From contig NZ_SBIP01000005.1 of the NCBI RefSeq assembly GCF_004053875.1, forward strand, positions 244,760-308,759: a DNA stretch of 64,000 nucleotides, in the 5' to 3' direction. Source of the DNA: Neorhizobium lilium (GTDB lineage: Bacteria > Pseudomonadota > Alphaproteobacteria > Rhizobiales > Rhizobiaceae). Made by a program: the position numbers and the translations under genes. Each line of letters starts with the position of its first letter. Within the stretch, counting starts at the first letter, position 1. Of the stretch, positions 8,282 through 17,561 are shown one piece after another. Below the pieces are notes generated by a model. It had not been told where the DNA came from, did no database searches, and saw only the letters and a program-made list of their open reading frames with translations.

Positions 8282-8662
8282 ATGGACATGCGTACTCCCC
8301 TCGGCAAGGTCCGCGGGCTGGGCTCCGCAAAGAGCGGCACCGAGCATTTCTGGCGCGTTCGCACCACCTCGATCGCGCTCGTGCCCCTGCTTCTGTTCTA
8401 TATCGTGTTCCTGATCCTGTATGGCGGCCGGCCCTATCCGGAAGTCGTCTCCGCGCTTTCCAATCCCTTCGTAGCGACCATCAACGGCCTGACCGTGATC
8501 GCCAGCATCGTGCACATGCGGCTCGGCATGGAAGAAGTGATCCAGGACTATATTCATAACGAAGTCACCAAGATGGCGTTGTTGATCCTCAACGCATTCT
8601 TTTCACTGCTGGTCGGCGGCCTCTGTCTTTTCGCCGTCCTGAAAATCGCATTTGCAGGATAA
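8282..8662 (+). CDS. sdhD: Succinate dehydrogenase hydrophobic membrane anchor subunit
   Basis: SdhD pairs with SdhC to anchor the SdhAB dimer. The 126-residue protein starts [27 protein letters not shown], has three membrane helices and the conserved [17 protein letters not shown] segment that carries the haem and quinone contacts. GAGGAGA precedes the ATG. sdhA begins 7 bp after its stop. Confidence 0.95.
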   Translation: MDMRTPLGKVRGLGSAKSGTEHFWRVRTTSIALVPLLLFYIVFLILYGGRPYPEVVSALSNPFVATINGLTVIASIVHMRLGMEEVIQDYIHNEVTKMALLILNAFFSLLVGGLCLFAVLKIAFAG

Positions 8663-8669
8663 TCCCGCC

Positions 8670-10526
8670 ATGGCATCCGTTACCCCTATTGCCCCGAATG
8701 GCGCCGCTCATAACGGCAAGGCCTATACCTATGTCGACCACTCCTACGACGTGATCGTCGTCGGTGCCGGCGGCGCCGGTCTTCGCGCCACGCTCGGCAT
8801 GGCCGAACAGGGCTTCAAGACGGCCTGCATCACCAAGGTGTTCCCGACCCGGTCCCATACGGTAGCGGCACAGGGCGGCATCGCTGCCTCGCTGCAGAAC
8901 ATGACACCGGATAGCTGGCAGTGGCATCTCTACGACACGGTCAAGGGCTCCGACTGGCTGGGCGATGTCGATGCCATGCAGTACATGGTCATGGAAGCGC
9001 CCAAGGCCGTCTACGAGCTCGAACATTACGGCGTGCCGTTCTCGCGTAACGACGAGGGCAAGATCTACCAGCGCCCGTTCGGTGGCCACATGCAGAATTT
9101 CGGCGCCGGCCCGCCGGTGCAGCGCACCTGTGCTGCGGCCGACCGTACCGGCCACGCCATCCTGCACACGCTTTACGGCCAGTCGCTGAAGCACAATGCA
9201 GAATTCTTCATCGAGTATTTCGCGATCGATCTGATCATGTCGGATGACGGCCGCTGCACCGGCGTCGTCGCCTGGAACCTCGACGACGGCACGATCCATC
9301 GCTTTGCCGCCAAGATGGTGGTGCTGGCGACCGGCGGCTACGGCCGTGCCTATTTCTCGGCGACCTCGGCCCATACCTGCACCGGCGACGGCGGCGGCAT
9401 GGCGGCACGCGCCGGCATTCCGCTGCAGGATATGGAATTCGTGCAGTTCCACCCGACCGGTATTTACGGTTCCGGCTGTCTGATCACCGAAGGCGCACGC
9501 GGGGAGGGTGGATATCTCGTCAACTCCGAAGGCGAGCGCTTCATGGAGCGCTATGCGCCGTCCGCCAAGGACCTTGCCTCGCGCGACGTGGTGTCCCGCT
9601 GCATGACGCTCGAAATCCGTGAGGGTCGCGGCGTCGGCAAGAACAAGGACCATATCTTCCTGCATCTCGACCATCTCGACCCGGCCGTGCTGCACGAACG
9701 CCTGCCCGGCATTTCCGAGAGCGCCAAGATCTTCGCCGGTGTCGATGTGACGCGCGAACCGATCCCGGTTCTGCCGACGGTGCATTACAACATGGGCGGC
9801 ATCCCGACCAATTACTGGGGCGAGGTGCTGAACGCCGATGGCGACAACCCCGAACGCATTCTGCCCGGCCTGATGGCCGTCGGCGAAGCGGGCTGCGCCT
9901 CGGTGCACGGCGCCAACCGCCTCGGTTCCAATTCGCTGATCGACCTGGTCGTGTTCGGCCGTGCGGCCGCCATGCGCGCCGCCCAGGTGGTCGATCGCAC
10001 CGGACCGATCCCGGCGCTGAACGTGGCCGCCTGCGACAAGATCATGGAACGCTTCGACCGTGCCCGGTATGCGAGCGGCGGAACGCCGACCGCCGTTCTG
10101 CGCGACAAGATGCAGCGCGCCATGCAGGAAGACGCAGCCGTGTTCCGCGCACAGGAATCGCTGGAGTCCGGTTGCCGCCGGCTGTCTGAGATCTGGACCG
10201 AGCTGAAGGACATCAAGGTCACCGACCGCTCGATGATCTGGAACTCGGACCTTGTCGAGACGCTGGAACTGCACAATCTGATGGCGAACGCGATCACCAC
10301 CGTCTACGGCGCCGAGGCCCGCAAGGAAAGCCGCGGCAGTCATGCCCGCGAAGACTACACATCCGGCCCGTTTGCCGGCCGCGACGACGTTAACTGGCGC
10401 AAGCATACGCTGGCCTGGGTGAACGAGGCGGGCGACATCAAGCTCGACTACCGCCCTGTCCATACCGAGCTGATCGCCGAGGGCATCGACGCCTACAAGA
10501 TCGAGCCGAAGGCCCGGGTATATTAA
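8670..10526 (+). CDS. sdhA: Succinate dehydrogenase flavoprotein subunit
   Basis: SdhA oxidises succinate to fumarate in the TCA cycle and passes electrons to SdhB. The 618-residue protein has the FAD-binding loop [10 protein letters not shown] near residues 31-40, the covalent FAD histidine in [10 protein letters not shown] (H63), and the substrate-binding [14 protein letters not shown] region. The start at 8670 matches rhizobial SdhA; an in-frame ATG at 8652 inside sdhD is less likely. Unusually, the stop is followed after one base by the ATG of an unrelated AT-rich gene instead of sdhB. Confidence 0.98.
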   Translation: MASVTPIAPNGAAHNGKAYTYVDHSYDVIVVGAGGAGLRATLGMAEQGFKTACITKVFPTRSHTVAAQGGIAASLQNMTPDSWQWHLYDTVKGSDWLGDVDAMQYMVMEAPKAVYELEHYGVPFSRNDEGKIYQRPFGGHMQNFGAGPPVQRTCAAADRTGHAILHTLYGQSLKHNAEFFIEYFAIDLIMSDDGRCTGVVAWNLDDGTIHRFAAKMVVLATGGYGRAYFSATSAHTCTGDGGGMAARAGIPLQDMEFVQFHPTGIYGSGCLITEGARGEGGYLVNSEGERFMERYAPSAKDLASRDVVSRCMTLEIREGRGVGKNKDHIFLHLDHLDPAVLHERLPGISESAKIFAGVDVTREPIPVLPTVHYNMGGIPTNYWGEVLNADGDNPERILPGLMAVGEAGCASVHGANRLGSNSLIDLVVFGRAAAMRAAQVVDRTGPIPALNVAACDKIMERFDRARYASGGTPTAVLRDKMQRAMQEDAAVFRAQESLESGCRRLSEIWTELKDIKVTDRSMIWNSDLVETLELHNLMANAITTVYGAEARKESRGSHAREDYTSGPFAGRDDVNWRKHTLAWVNEAGDIKLDYRPVHTELIAEGIDAYKIEPKARVY

Positions 10527-10527
10527 A

Positions 10528-11451
10528 ATGATTCGACTAACGGGCCCGACCATTAGGCGAAATTTGCGAGCCTTATGGGCTGAAGTGGTTGGGATACCCT
10601 ATGAGCCTGCATTTACAACAATCAATGCAGCGCAACAGATTAATTTCGAGCGCAGCAGCAAGGGGTTTGACGGTGGGTTGCTGAGCTGGATACAGGTCGT
10701 TGATGAGGTTTCGTTTTGGCTGGCTTCGTTAAGCATGGCCTTAGAAGATGAGCATAATTCCGATAATAAAAGAGATTTGGTTTGCCGATTTATGATCGGT
10801 GGCCTCTCTGCCCATATGAACGCTGTTCGTACTCTGGTCATAGCGGGATTTGATGTTCCCGCAAAAATGCTTGTGAGACAGATAGAGGAGCATTGCTCCC
10901 TTCTCATCCTCCTAATGGACGACGCTGAACTTTGTAGCGAGTTTCATCATCATCATGAGCCAGAAGCCTCCAACAAGTTCTGGCACAAGCATATATCAAA
11001 AGGAAAGCTGGAGAAGAAGATTAACGAGAAATTGAAGGCGCGGAATCCGGAACTTTCTGACGCTGTAGCTGAGCTAGGTGATTGGCTGAAAGAGGAGCGG
11101 CTGGTATTGTCTGCCGCTTCACATCCTTCTTTCTTGGCTTCCGCAATGACTGTCGCTGCTGGAGCAAGTAGTGGCAGAGGGGGTGGCGGAGTGTTCGGAT
11201 TCGCTGACGCAGCTTCCGCCAGAACGCTAAGAGTTCTGTTCTACCACCTATTTCTATTGATGTGGGTACAGCAACATTCGTTTCAATATCTTGTGAATAA
11301 GATCGACATTTGCAGTGGAAATCCTTTTGGCGAGCAAGTCCATAAAAGGCGCGACTTTGTGTATCGGCTGATGCTCTTCGTTGCGATAAAACAAGATGAA
11401 TTGCCTCTGCAGCCAAAGTTTATCGAAGATGAGGACCTGGAACATGGTTGA
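10528..11451 (+). CDS. Uncharacterised AT-rich gene inserted between sdhA and sdhB
   Basis: This 307-residue predicted cytoplasmic protein lies exactly between sdhA and sdhB, where the genes normally adjoin. Its ATG is one base after the sdhA stop and its own stop overlaps the sdhB start by 8 bp. Composition differs sharply: 10741-10800 holds 20 G/C of 60, against 40 of 60 at 9901-9960 in sdhA. The protein looks mostly helical. R117-x4-H122 (RQIEEH), followed by a hydrophobic helix, recalls the R-x4-6-H motif of HEPN proteins, and RQIEE together with LSAASHPS (S198, H199) loosely recalls DUF5677-type families. I cannot assign it firmly. No signal peptide or clear membrane domain is seen. The open frame, joined in phase with the operon, argues that it is expressed rather than decaying. 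Confidence 0.8.
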   Translation: MIRLTGPTIRRNLRALWAEVVGIPYEPAFTTINAAQQINFERSSKGFDGGLLSWIQVVDEVSFWLASLSMALEDEHNSDNKRDLVCRFMIGGLSAHMNAVRTLVIAGFDVPAKMLVRQIEEHCSLLILLMDDAELCSEFHHHHEPEASNKFWHKHISKGKLEKKINEKLKARNPELSDAVAELGDWLKEERLVLSAASHPSFLASAMTVAAGASSGRGGGGVFGFADAASARTLRVLFYHLFLLMWVQQHSFQYLVNKIDICSGNPFGEQVHKRRDFVYRLMLFVAIKQDELPLQPKFIEDEDLEHG

Positions 11452-12223
11452 ACTCGCTCTCCCCAAGAATTCCCAGATGACCGAAGGCAAGGTCTGGCCG
11501 AAGCCGGCCGACGCCAAGAACGTCCGGGAGCTTCGGATCTATCGCTGGAACCCGGACGACGGGAAGAACCCCAGCATCGACACTTTCTACGTGGATGTGG
11601 ACGATTGCGGCCCGATGGTTCTGGACGCCCTGCTCTACATCAAGAACAAGGTCGATCCTTCGCTGGCGCTGCGGCGCTCCTGCCGCGAAGGCATCTGCGG
11701 TTCTTGCGCCATGAATATCGATGGCTCGAACACGCTCGCCTGCACCAAGGGCATGGAAGACATCAAGGGCACGGTGAAGATCTATCCGCTGCCGCATATG
11801 CCTGTGGTTAAGGATCTCGTCCCGGACCTCACCAATTTCTATGCGCAGCACCGGTCGATCGAACCCTGGCTGAAGACGGTTTCGCCGCCGCCCGCCAAGG
11901 AATGGAAGCAGAGCCATGAGGACCGGCAGAAGCTGGACGGCCTCTACGAGTGCATTCTGTGTGCCTGCTGCTCGACATCCTGTCCCAGCTACTGGTGGAA
12001 TGGCGACCGTTATCTCGGTCCCGCCACCCTGCTGCAGGCCTATCGCTGGCTGATCGACTCCAGAGACGAAGCCAAGGGCGAACGGCTCGACAACCTCGAG
12101 GACCCCTTCCGGCTCTATCGCTGCCACACGATCATGAACTGTGCCCAGACCTGCCCCAAGGGTCTGAACCCGGCCAAGGCCATTGCGGAAATCAAGAAGA
12201 TGATGATCGAGCGCCGCGTTTAG
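11444..12223 (+). CDS. sdhB: Succinate dehydrogenase iron-sulfur subunit
   Basis: SdhB carries electrons from SdhA to the membrane quinone. The 259-residue protein has the [2Fe-2S] motif CREGICGSC with a later Cys (LAC), then [12 protein letters not shown] and CAQTCPKG for the [4Fe-4S] and [3Fe-4S] clusters. ATG 11444 is set by the typical N-terminus [12 protein letters not shown] and by GAGGA at 11431-11435, eight bases upstream. Both the ribosome-binding site and the first eight bases lie inside the 3' end of the preceding foreign gene. A terminator hairpin follows at 12255. Confidence 0.97.
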   Translation: MVELALPKNSQMTEGKVWPKPADAKNVRELRIYRWNPDDGKNPSIDTFYVDVDDCGPMVLDALLYIKNKVDPSLALRRSCREGICGSCAMNIDGSNTLACTKGMEDIKGTVKIYPLPHMPVVKDLVPDLTNFYAQHRSIEPWLKTVSPPPAKEWKQSHEDRQKLDGLYECILCACCSTSCPSYWWNGDRYLGPATLLQAYRWLIDSRDEAKGERLDNLEDPFRLYRCHTIMNCAQTCPKGLNPAKAIAEIKKMMIERRV

Positions 12224-12254
12224 TGGGTTTTGGCTTCACGATCTGATGTTTATT

Positions 12255-12281
12255 GGCGGTCCGGTGGTTCACAGGACCGCC
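12255..12281 (+). terminator. Rho-independent-type terminator of the sdh operon
   Basis: GGCGGTCC (12255-12262) and GGACCGCC (12274-12281) form a perfect 8-bp stem with an 11-base loop, 31 bp after the sdhB stop, followed by AAATTGTT. The T-run is weak. Confidence 0.65.
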
Positions 12282-12380
12282 AAATTGTTCCAGTAGAGCT
12301 TGATTAACGATATCTTTACGATAATTCGGTCCCATTTAATTGGCACTTGGTGTCGGTGGGCCTGAAACAGGAGTTGGATG

Positions 12381-12914
12381 ATGCAGTTCAGATATGCGGC
12401 GACGGGTCTTCTTCTCGCCTTGGCGCTTGCCGGTTGCCAGCGGACGTCATCCAGCCCCTATAGCGATCTGCCTTCACAGCCCGCTCCGCTCCAGGCCCAG
12501 CCGGTGCCTTCCGTTCAGGGAAGCCAGCTTCCGCCTCCCGGTGGCACGGACCAGAGCCAGTTCCCGTCGGCACCGGCCAATAACACGATGATGGCCTCTG
12601 CCAATCCGGCAGCCGGCGCGCCGGGCAGCGCACTGGACGTCAAGAAGGAAGGCATGGTCGGCAACTGGCGTATTTCCAATGGCGGCGCCTCCTGCGACAT
12701 GTTCCTGACGCTGACCAATCTCGGCGGCGGATCGCGCGGCGGCACACGTGGTTGCTCCGGAGAGCTGACGGCAATGGGCTCCTGGGAAGTGTCCGGCAAG
12801 GCCGTGCAGTTCAAGAGCCGCGCCGGCGACGTGATCGGTACTGTCTACAAGAGCGCCGACAATCGTTATGACGGCACCACGGCCTCCGGACAGCCGCTCA
12901 GCCTCAGCCGCTGA
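12381..12914 (+). CDS. Outer-membrane lipoprotein with protease-inhibitor Inh domain (Omp19-like)
   Basis: The 177-residue precursor begins [19 protein letters not shown], a lipoprotein signal with the lipidated cysteine at residue 19. A Pro/Ser/Gln-rich linker to about residue 85 leads into a C-terminal AprI/Inh-type beta-barrel ([18 protein letters not shown] to [13 protein letters not shown]) with two cysteines. Domain order and the C-terminal GQPLSLSR resemble Brucella Omp19, an inhibitor of host proteases. Whether this protein inhibits a protease is not known. ATG 12381 lies seven bases after AGGAG; ATG 12378 is also possible but too close to it. Confidence 0.85.
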   Translation: MQFRYAATGLLLALALAGCQRTSSSPYSDLPSQPAPLQAQPVPSVQGSQLPPPGGTDQSQFPSAPANNTMMASANPAAGAPGSALDVKKEGMVGNWRISNGGASCDMFLTLTNLGGGSRGGTRGCSGELTAMGSWEVSGKAVQFKSRAGDVIGTVYKSADNRYDGTTASGQPLSLSR

Positions 12915-12938
12915 TCTGCGGCGGCAGAGGGCGTCCGA

Positions 12939-14102
12939 GTGGAACCCATTCCCGACTATACGTCGAGTGTCGCTGAAGAGCTGAAGGCGCTCGCAGTCTC
13001 GGGCGCGCTGACGCCGGATGCGGCGCAGATGCAGGTGGCCGCCAAGCTCGACCATGTTCTGACCTGCCTGAAGGAAACCAAGCCGGCCAAGAAGAGCAGC
13101 GCTCTCGGCTGGCTGTTTGCCCGGGGAAGCGGAAAGCCGCGCAAGATCCGTGGGCTCTACGTGCATGGCAGCGTCGGGCGCGGCAAGACCATGCTGATGG
13201 ACATGTTCTTCAAGAAGGCGCCGATCGCGCGAAAACGCCGCGCGCATTTCCACGAGTTCATGGCCGACGTCCATAGCCGCATTCACGAGCATCGGCAGAA
13301 GCTGAAGAGGGGCGAGACCCGTCAGGCCGATCCCGTGCCACCCGTGGCCGCTGCGCTGTTTGCGGAAGCGGAACTGCTCTGCTTCGACGAGTTCTCCGTC
13401 ACCGACATTACCGATGCGATGATCCTGGCGCGGCTGTTCACCGAACTGTTCGGCCTCGGCTGCGTGCTGATCGCCACATCGAACGTGGCGCCCGACGATC
13501 TCTATCGGGAGGGACTGAACCGCAGCCTCTTCCTGCCTTTCATCGGGCTCCTGGAAACGCATGTGGATGTGGTGACGCTCGATTCGCCGACCGACTACCG
13601 CATGCAGAAGCTGGCAAACCTCCCTGTCTACATCTCTCCGCTCGATGCGCGGGCGGATGCAGCCATGACTGCTGCCTGGAACCAAGTGACGGATGGGGTG
13701 AAAGGCGCGCCGGTCGAAGTGCCCCGCAAGGGCCGCAGCATCCATGTGCCGCTGGCGGCAGGCCGGGCCGCCCGCTTTTCGTTTTCAGACATATGCGAGA
13801 AACCGCTTGGCGCTGCTGACTATCTGGCGCTTGCCGAGCGCTTCGACCAGATCTTCGTGGAGCACGTCCCGCAACTGGGGCCGGAAAAGCGCAACGAGGC
13901 CAAGCGCTTCATCAATCTCGTCGATACGCTCTATGACAATACCGTGCGGCTCTACGTGTCCGCCGAGACGTCTGCGGAAGATATTCTGACGGAACGGCGC
14001 GGCACGGAAGGCTTCGAATTCGATCGAACGGTTTCCCGCCTGTTCGAGATGCGAAGCGCCGACTATCTGGCGCGCCACCAGGCGGAACGCGCCGAAGCTT
14101 AA
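12939..14102 (+). CDS. zapE: Cell division protein ZapE (AFG1-like ATPase)
   Basis: This 387-residue P-loop ATPase belongs to the AFG1/ZapE family; ZapE in Escherichia coli acts at the division ring and the mitochondrial relative helps turn over respiratory proteins. Walker A is GSVGRGKT (77-84), Walker B LLCFDEF (146-152), and a sensor-like IATSN follows. The start is a GTG at 12939, with AGAGGG upstream. Its position between sdh and mdh is usual in rhizobia. It runs 24 bp after the lipoprotein gene. Confidence 0.93.
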   Translation: MEPIPDYTSSVAEELKALAVSGALTPDAAQMQVAAKLDHVLTCLKETKPAKKSSALGWLFARGSGKPRKIRGLYVHGSVGRGKTMLMDMFFKKAPIARKRRAHFHEFMADVHSRIHEHRQKLKRGETRQADPVPPVAAALFAEAELLCFDEFSVTDITDAMILARLFTELFGLGCVLIATSNVAPDDLYREGLNRSLFLPFIGLLETHVDVVTLDSPTDYRMQKLANLPVYISPLDARADAAMTAAWNQVTDGVKGAPVEVPRKGRSIHVPLAAGRAARFSFSDICEKPLGAADYLALAERFDQIFVEHVPQLGPEKRNEAKRFINLVDTLYDNTVRLYVSAETSAEDILTERRGTEGFEFDRTVSRLFEMRSADYLARHQAERAEA

Positions 14103-14116
14103 CACTTTCGTGACGG

Positions 14117-14142
14117 AATATCTTACGTTTACGTAAGATATT
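14117..14142. promoter_or_regulatory. Perfect 11-bp inverted repeat between zapE and mdh
   Basis: AATATCTTACG (14117-14127) and CGTAAGATATT (14132-14142) are exact inverse complements around the four bases TTTA. The core CTTACG/CGTAAG resembles operators of MerR-type regulators such as LiuR (TTTACG-TTAACGTAAA type). A TTTTC follows, so a weak terminator for zapE is the alternative. It sits about 135 bp before the mdh start. Confidence 0.6.
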
Positions 14143-14152
14143 TTCGATCTAA

Positions 14153-15238
<1,086 letters not shown>

Positions 15239-15258
15239 TCCAGACAGGATAGAGACTC

Positions 15259-16452
<1,194 letters not shown>

Positions 16453-16472
16453 TTTTGAAGGACCGGAAATAA

Positions 16473-17375
16473 ATGTCCATTCTCGTCAATAAAGACACCA
16501 AGGTCCTCGTTCAGGGCCTGACCGGCAAGACCGGCACCTTCCACACCGAGCAGGCGCTTGCCTATTACGGCACCAAGATGGTCGGCGGTATCCACCCCAA
16601 GAAGGGTGGCGAAACCTGGACCGGCTCCAAGGGCGAGAGCCTGCCGATCTATGCGACCGTTGCCGAAGCCAAGGAACGCACCGGCGCCGATGCGTCCGTG
16701 ATCTACGTTCCGCCGGCAGGCGCTGCGGACGCGATCATCGAGGCGATCGAGGCCGAGATCCCGTTCATCACCTGCATCACCGAGGGCATCCCGGTCATGG
16801 ACATGGTACGTGTCAAGGCTCGCCTTGAAGGCTCCAAGTCCCGCCTGCTGGGTCCCAACTGCCCGGGCATCCTGACCCCTGAAGAGTGCAAGATCGGCAT
16901 CATGCCGGGCTCCATCTTCCGCAAGGGTTCGGTCGGCATCGTTTCCCGTTCGGGAACCTTGACCTATGAGGCCGTGTTCCAGACCTCGAACGAGGGCCTC
17001 GGCCAGACGACGGCTGTCGGCATCGGCGGCGATCCGGTCAAGGGCACCGAGTTCATCGACGTGCTGGAAATGTTCCTTGCGGACGACGCCACGCAATCGA
17101 TCATCATGATCGGCGAAATCGGCGGTTCGGCCGAAGAAGACGCGGCGCAGTTCCTGATCGATGAAGCAAAGAAGGGCCGCAGGAAGCCCATGGCAGGCTT
17201 CATCGCCGGCCGTACCGCTCCGAAGGGCCGCACCATGGGTCACGCCGGCGCTGTCGTATCCGGCGGCAAGGGCGATGCGGAATCCAAGATCTCGGCCATG
17301 GAAGCGGCCGGCATCAAGGTATCGCCTTCCCCGGCTCGTCTCGGCAAGACCCTGGTTGAAGTCCTCAAGGGCTGA
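16473..17375 (+). CDS. sucD: Succinyl-CoA synthetase alpha subunit
   Basis: SucD binds CoA and carries the phosphohistidine intermediate. The 300-residue protein has the N-terminal CoA-binding fold ([17 protein letters not shown]), the LGPNCPGI segment and the active-site histidine in [12 protein letters not shown] (H257). It starts 20 bp after sucC. The downstream hairpin separates it from sucA. Confidence 0.97.
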   Translation: MSILVNKDTKVLVQGLTGKTGTFHTEQALAYYGTKMVGGIHPKKGGETWTGSKGESLPIYATVAEAKERTGADASVIYVPPAGAADAIIEAIEAEIPFITCITEGIPVMDMVRVKARLEGSKSRLLGPNCPGILTPEECKIGIMPGSIFRKGSVGIVSRSGTLTYEAVFQTSNEGLGQTTAVGIGGDPVKGTEFIDVLEMFLADDATQSIIMIGEIGGSAEEDAAQFLIDEAKKGRRKPMAGFIAGRTAPKGRTMGHAGAVVSGGKGDAESKISAMEAAGIKVSPSPARLGKTLVEVLKG

Positions 17376-17388
17376 CGCCACATAAAGG

Positions 17389-17420
17389 ACAATCGCTGCC
17401 GATAGTTCGGTGGCGATTGT
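17389..17420 (+). terminator. Terminator between sucD and sucA
   Basis: ACAATCGC (17389-17396) pairs perfectly with GCGATTGT (17413-17420), with an inner CCGA/TCGG pairing, 13 bp after the sucD stop and followed by TTTCCC. It implies that sucAB-lpd has its own promoter or is reached by read-through. Confidence 0.7.
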
Positions 17421-17561
17421 TTTCCCAAGAAACGGACAGGATGACGCTTTCGCCCTGTCCGCTTCGGCGTCTTCAGAAGACGTCATGCAGAGAATGCGGC
17501 ATGCCGGAACAGATCCGGTTCCTATCACGTCAGGAGGCGGGCGCGGCGCTCGCGAAAGACC
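17421..17561 (+). promoter_or_regulatory. Structured leader upstream of sucA
   Basis: The 141 bp between the terminator and sucA contain a perfect 8-bp stem (CGGACAGG at 17433-17440, CCTGTCCG at 17454-17461, 13-base loop) and a second inverted repeat, GTCTTC/GAAGAC, at 17469-17481. No convincing -35/-10 pair was found. These could be leader RNA hairpins or protein sites. Confidence 0.4.

Noticed and set aside
8589..10553. 654-codon open frame on the minus strand
   Set aside because: Antisense to sdhA; a shadow of its codon pattern.
10528..11451. Insertion sequence or phage origin for the gene between sdhA and sdhB
   Set aside because: No transposase, terminal inverted repeats or target-site duplication could be seen at the junctions, so the mode of entry stays open.
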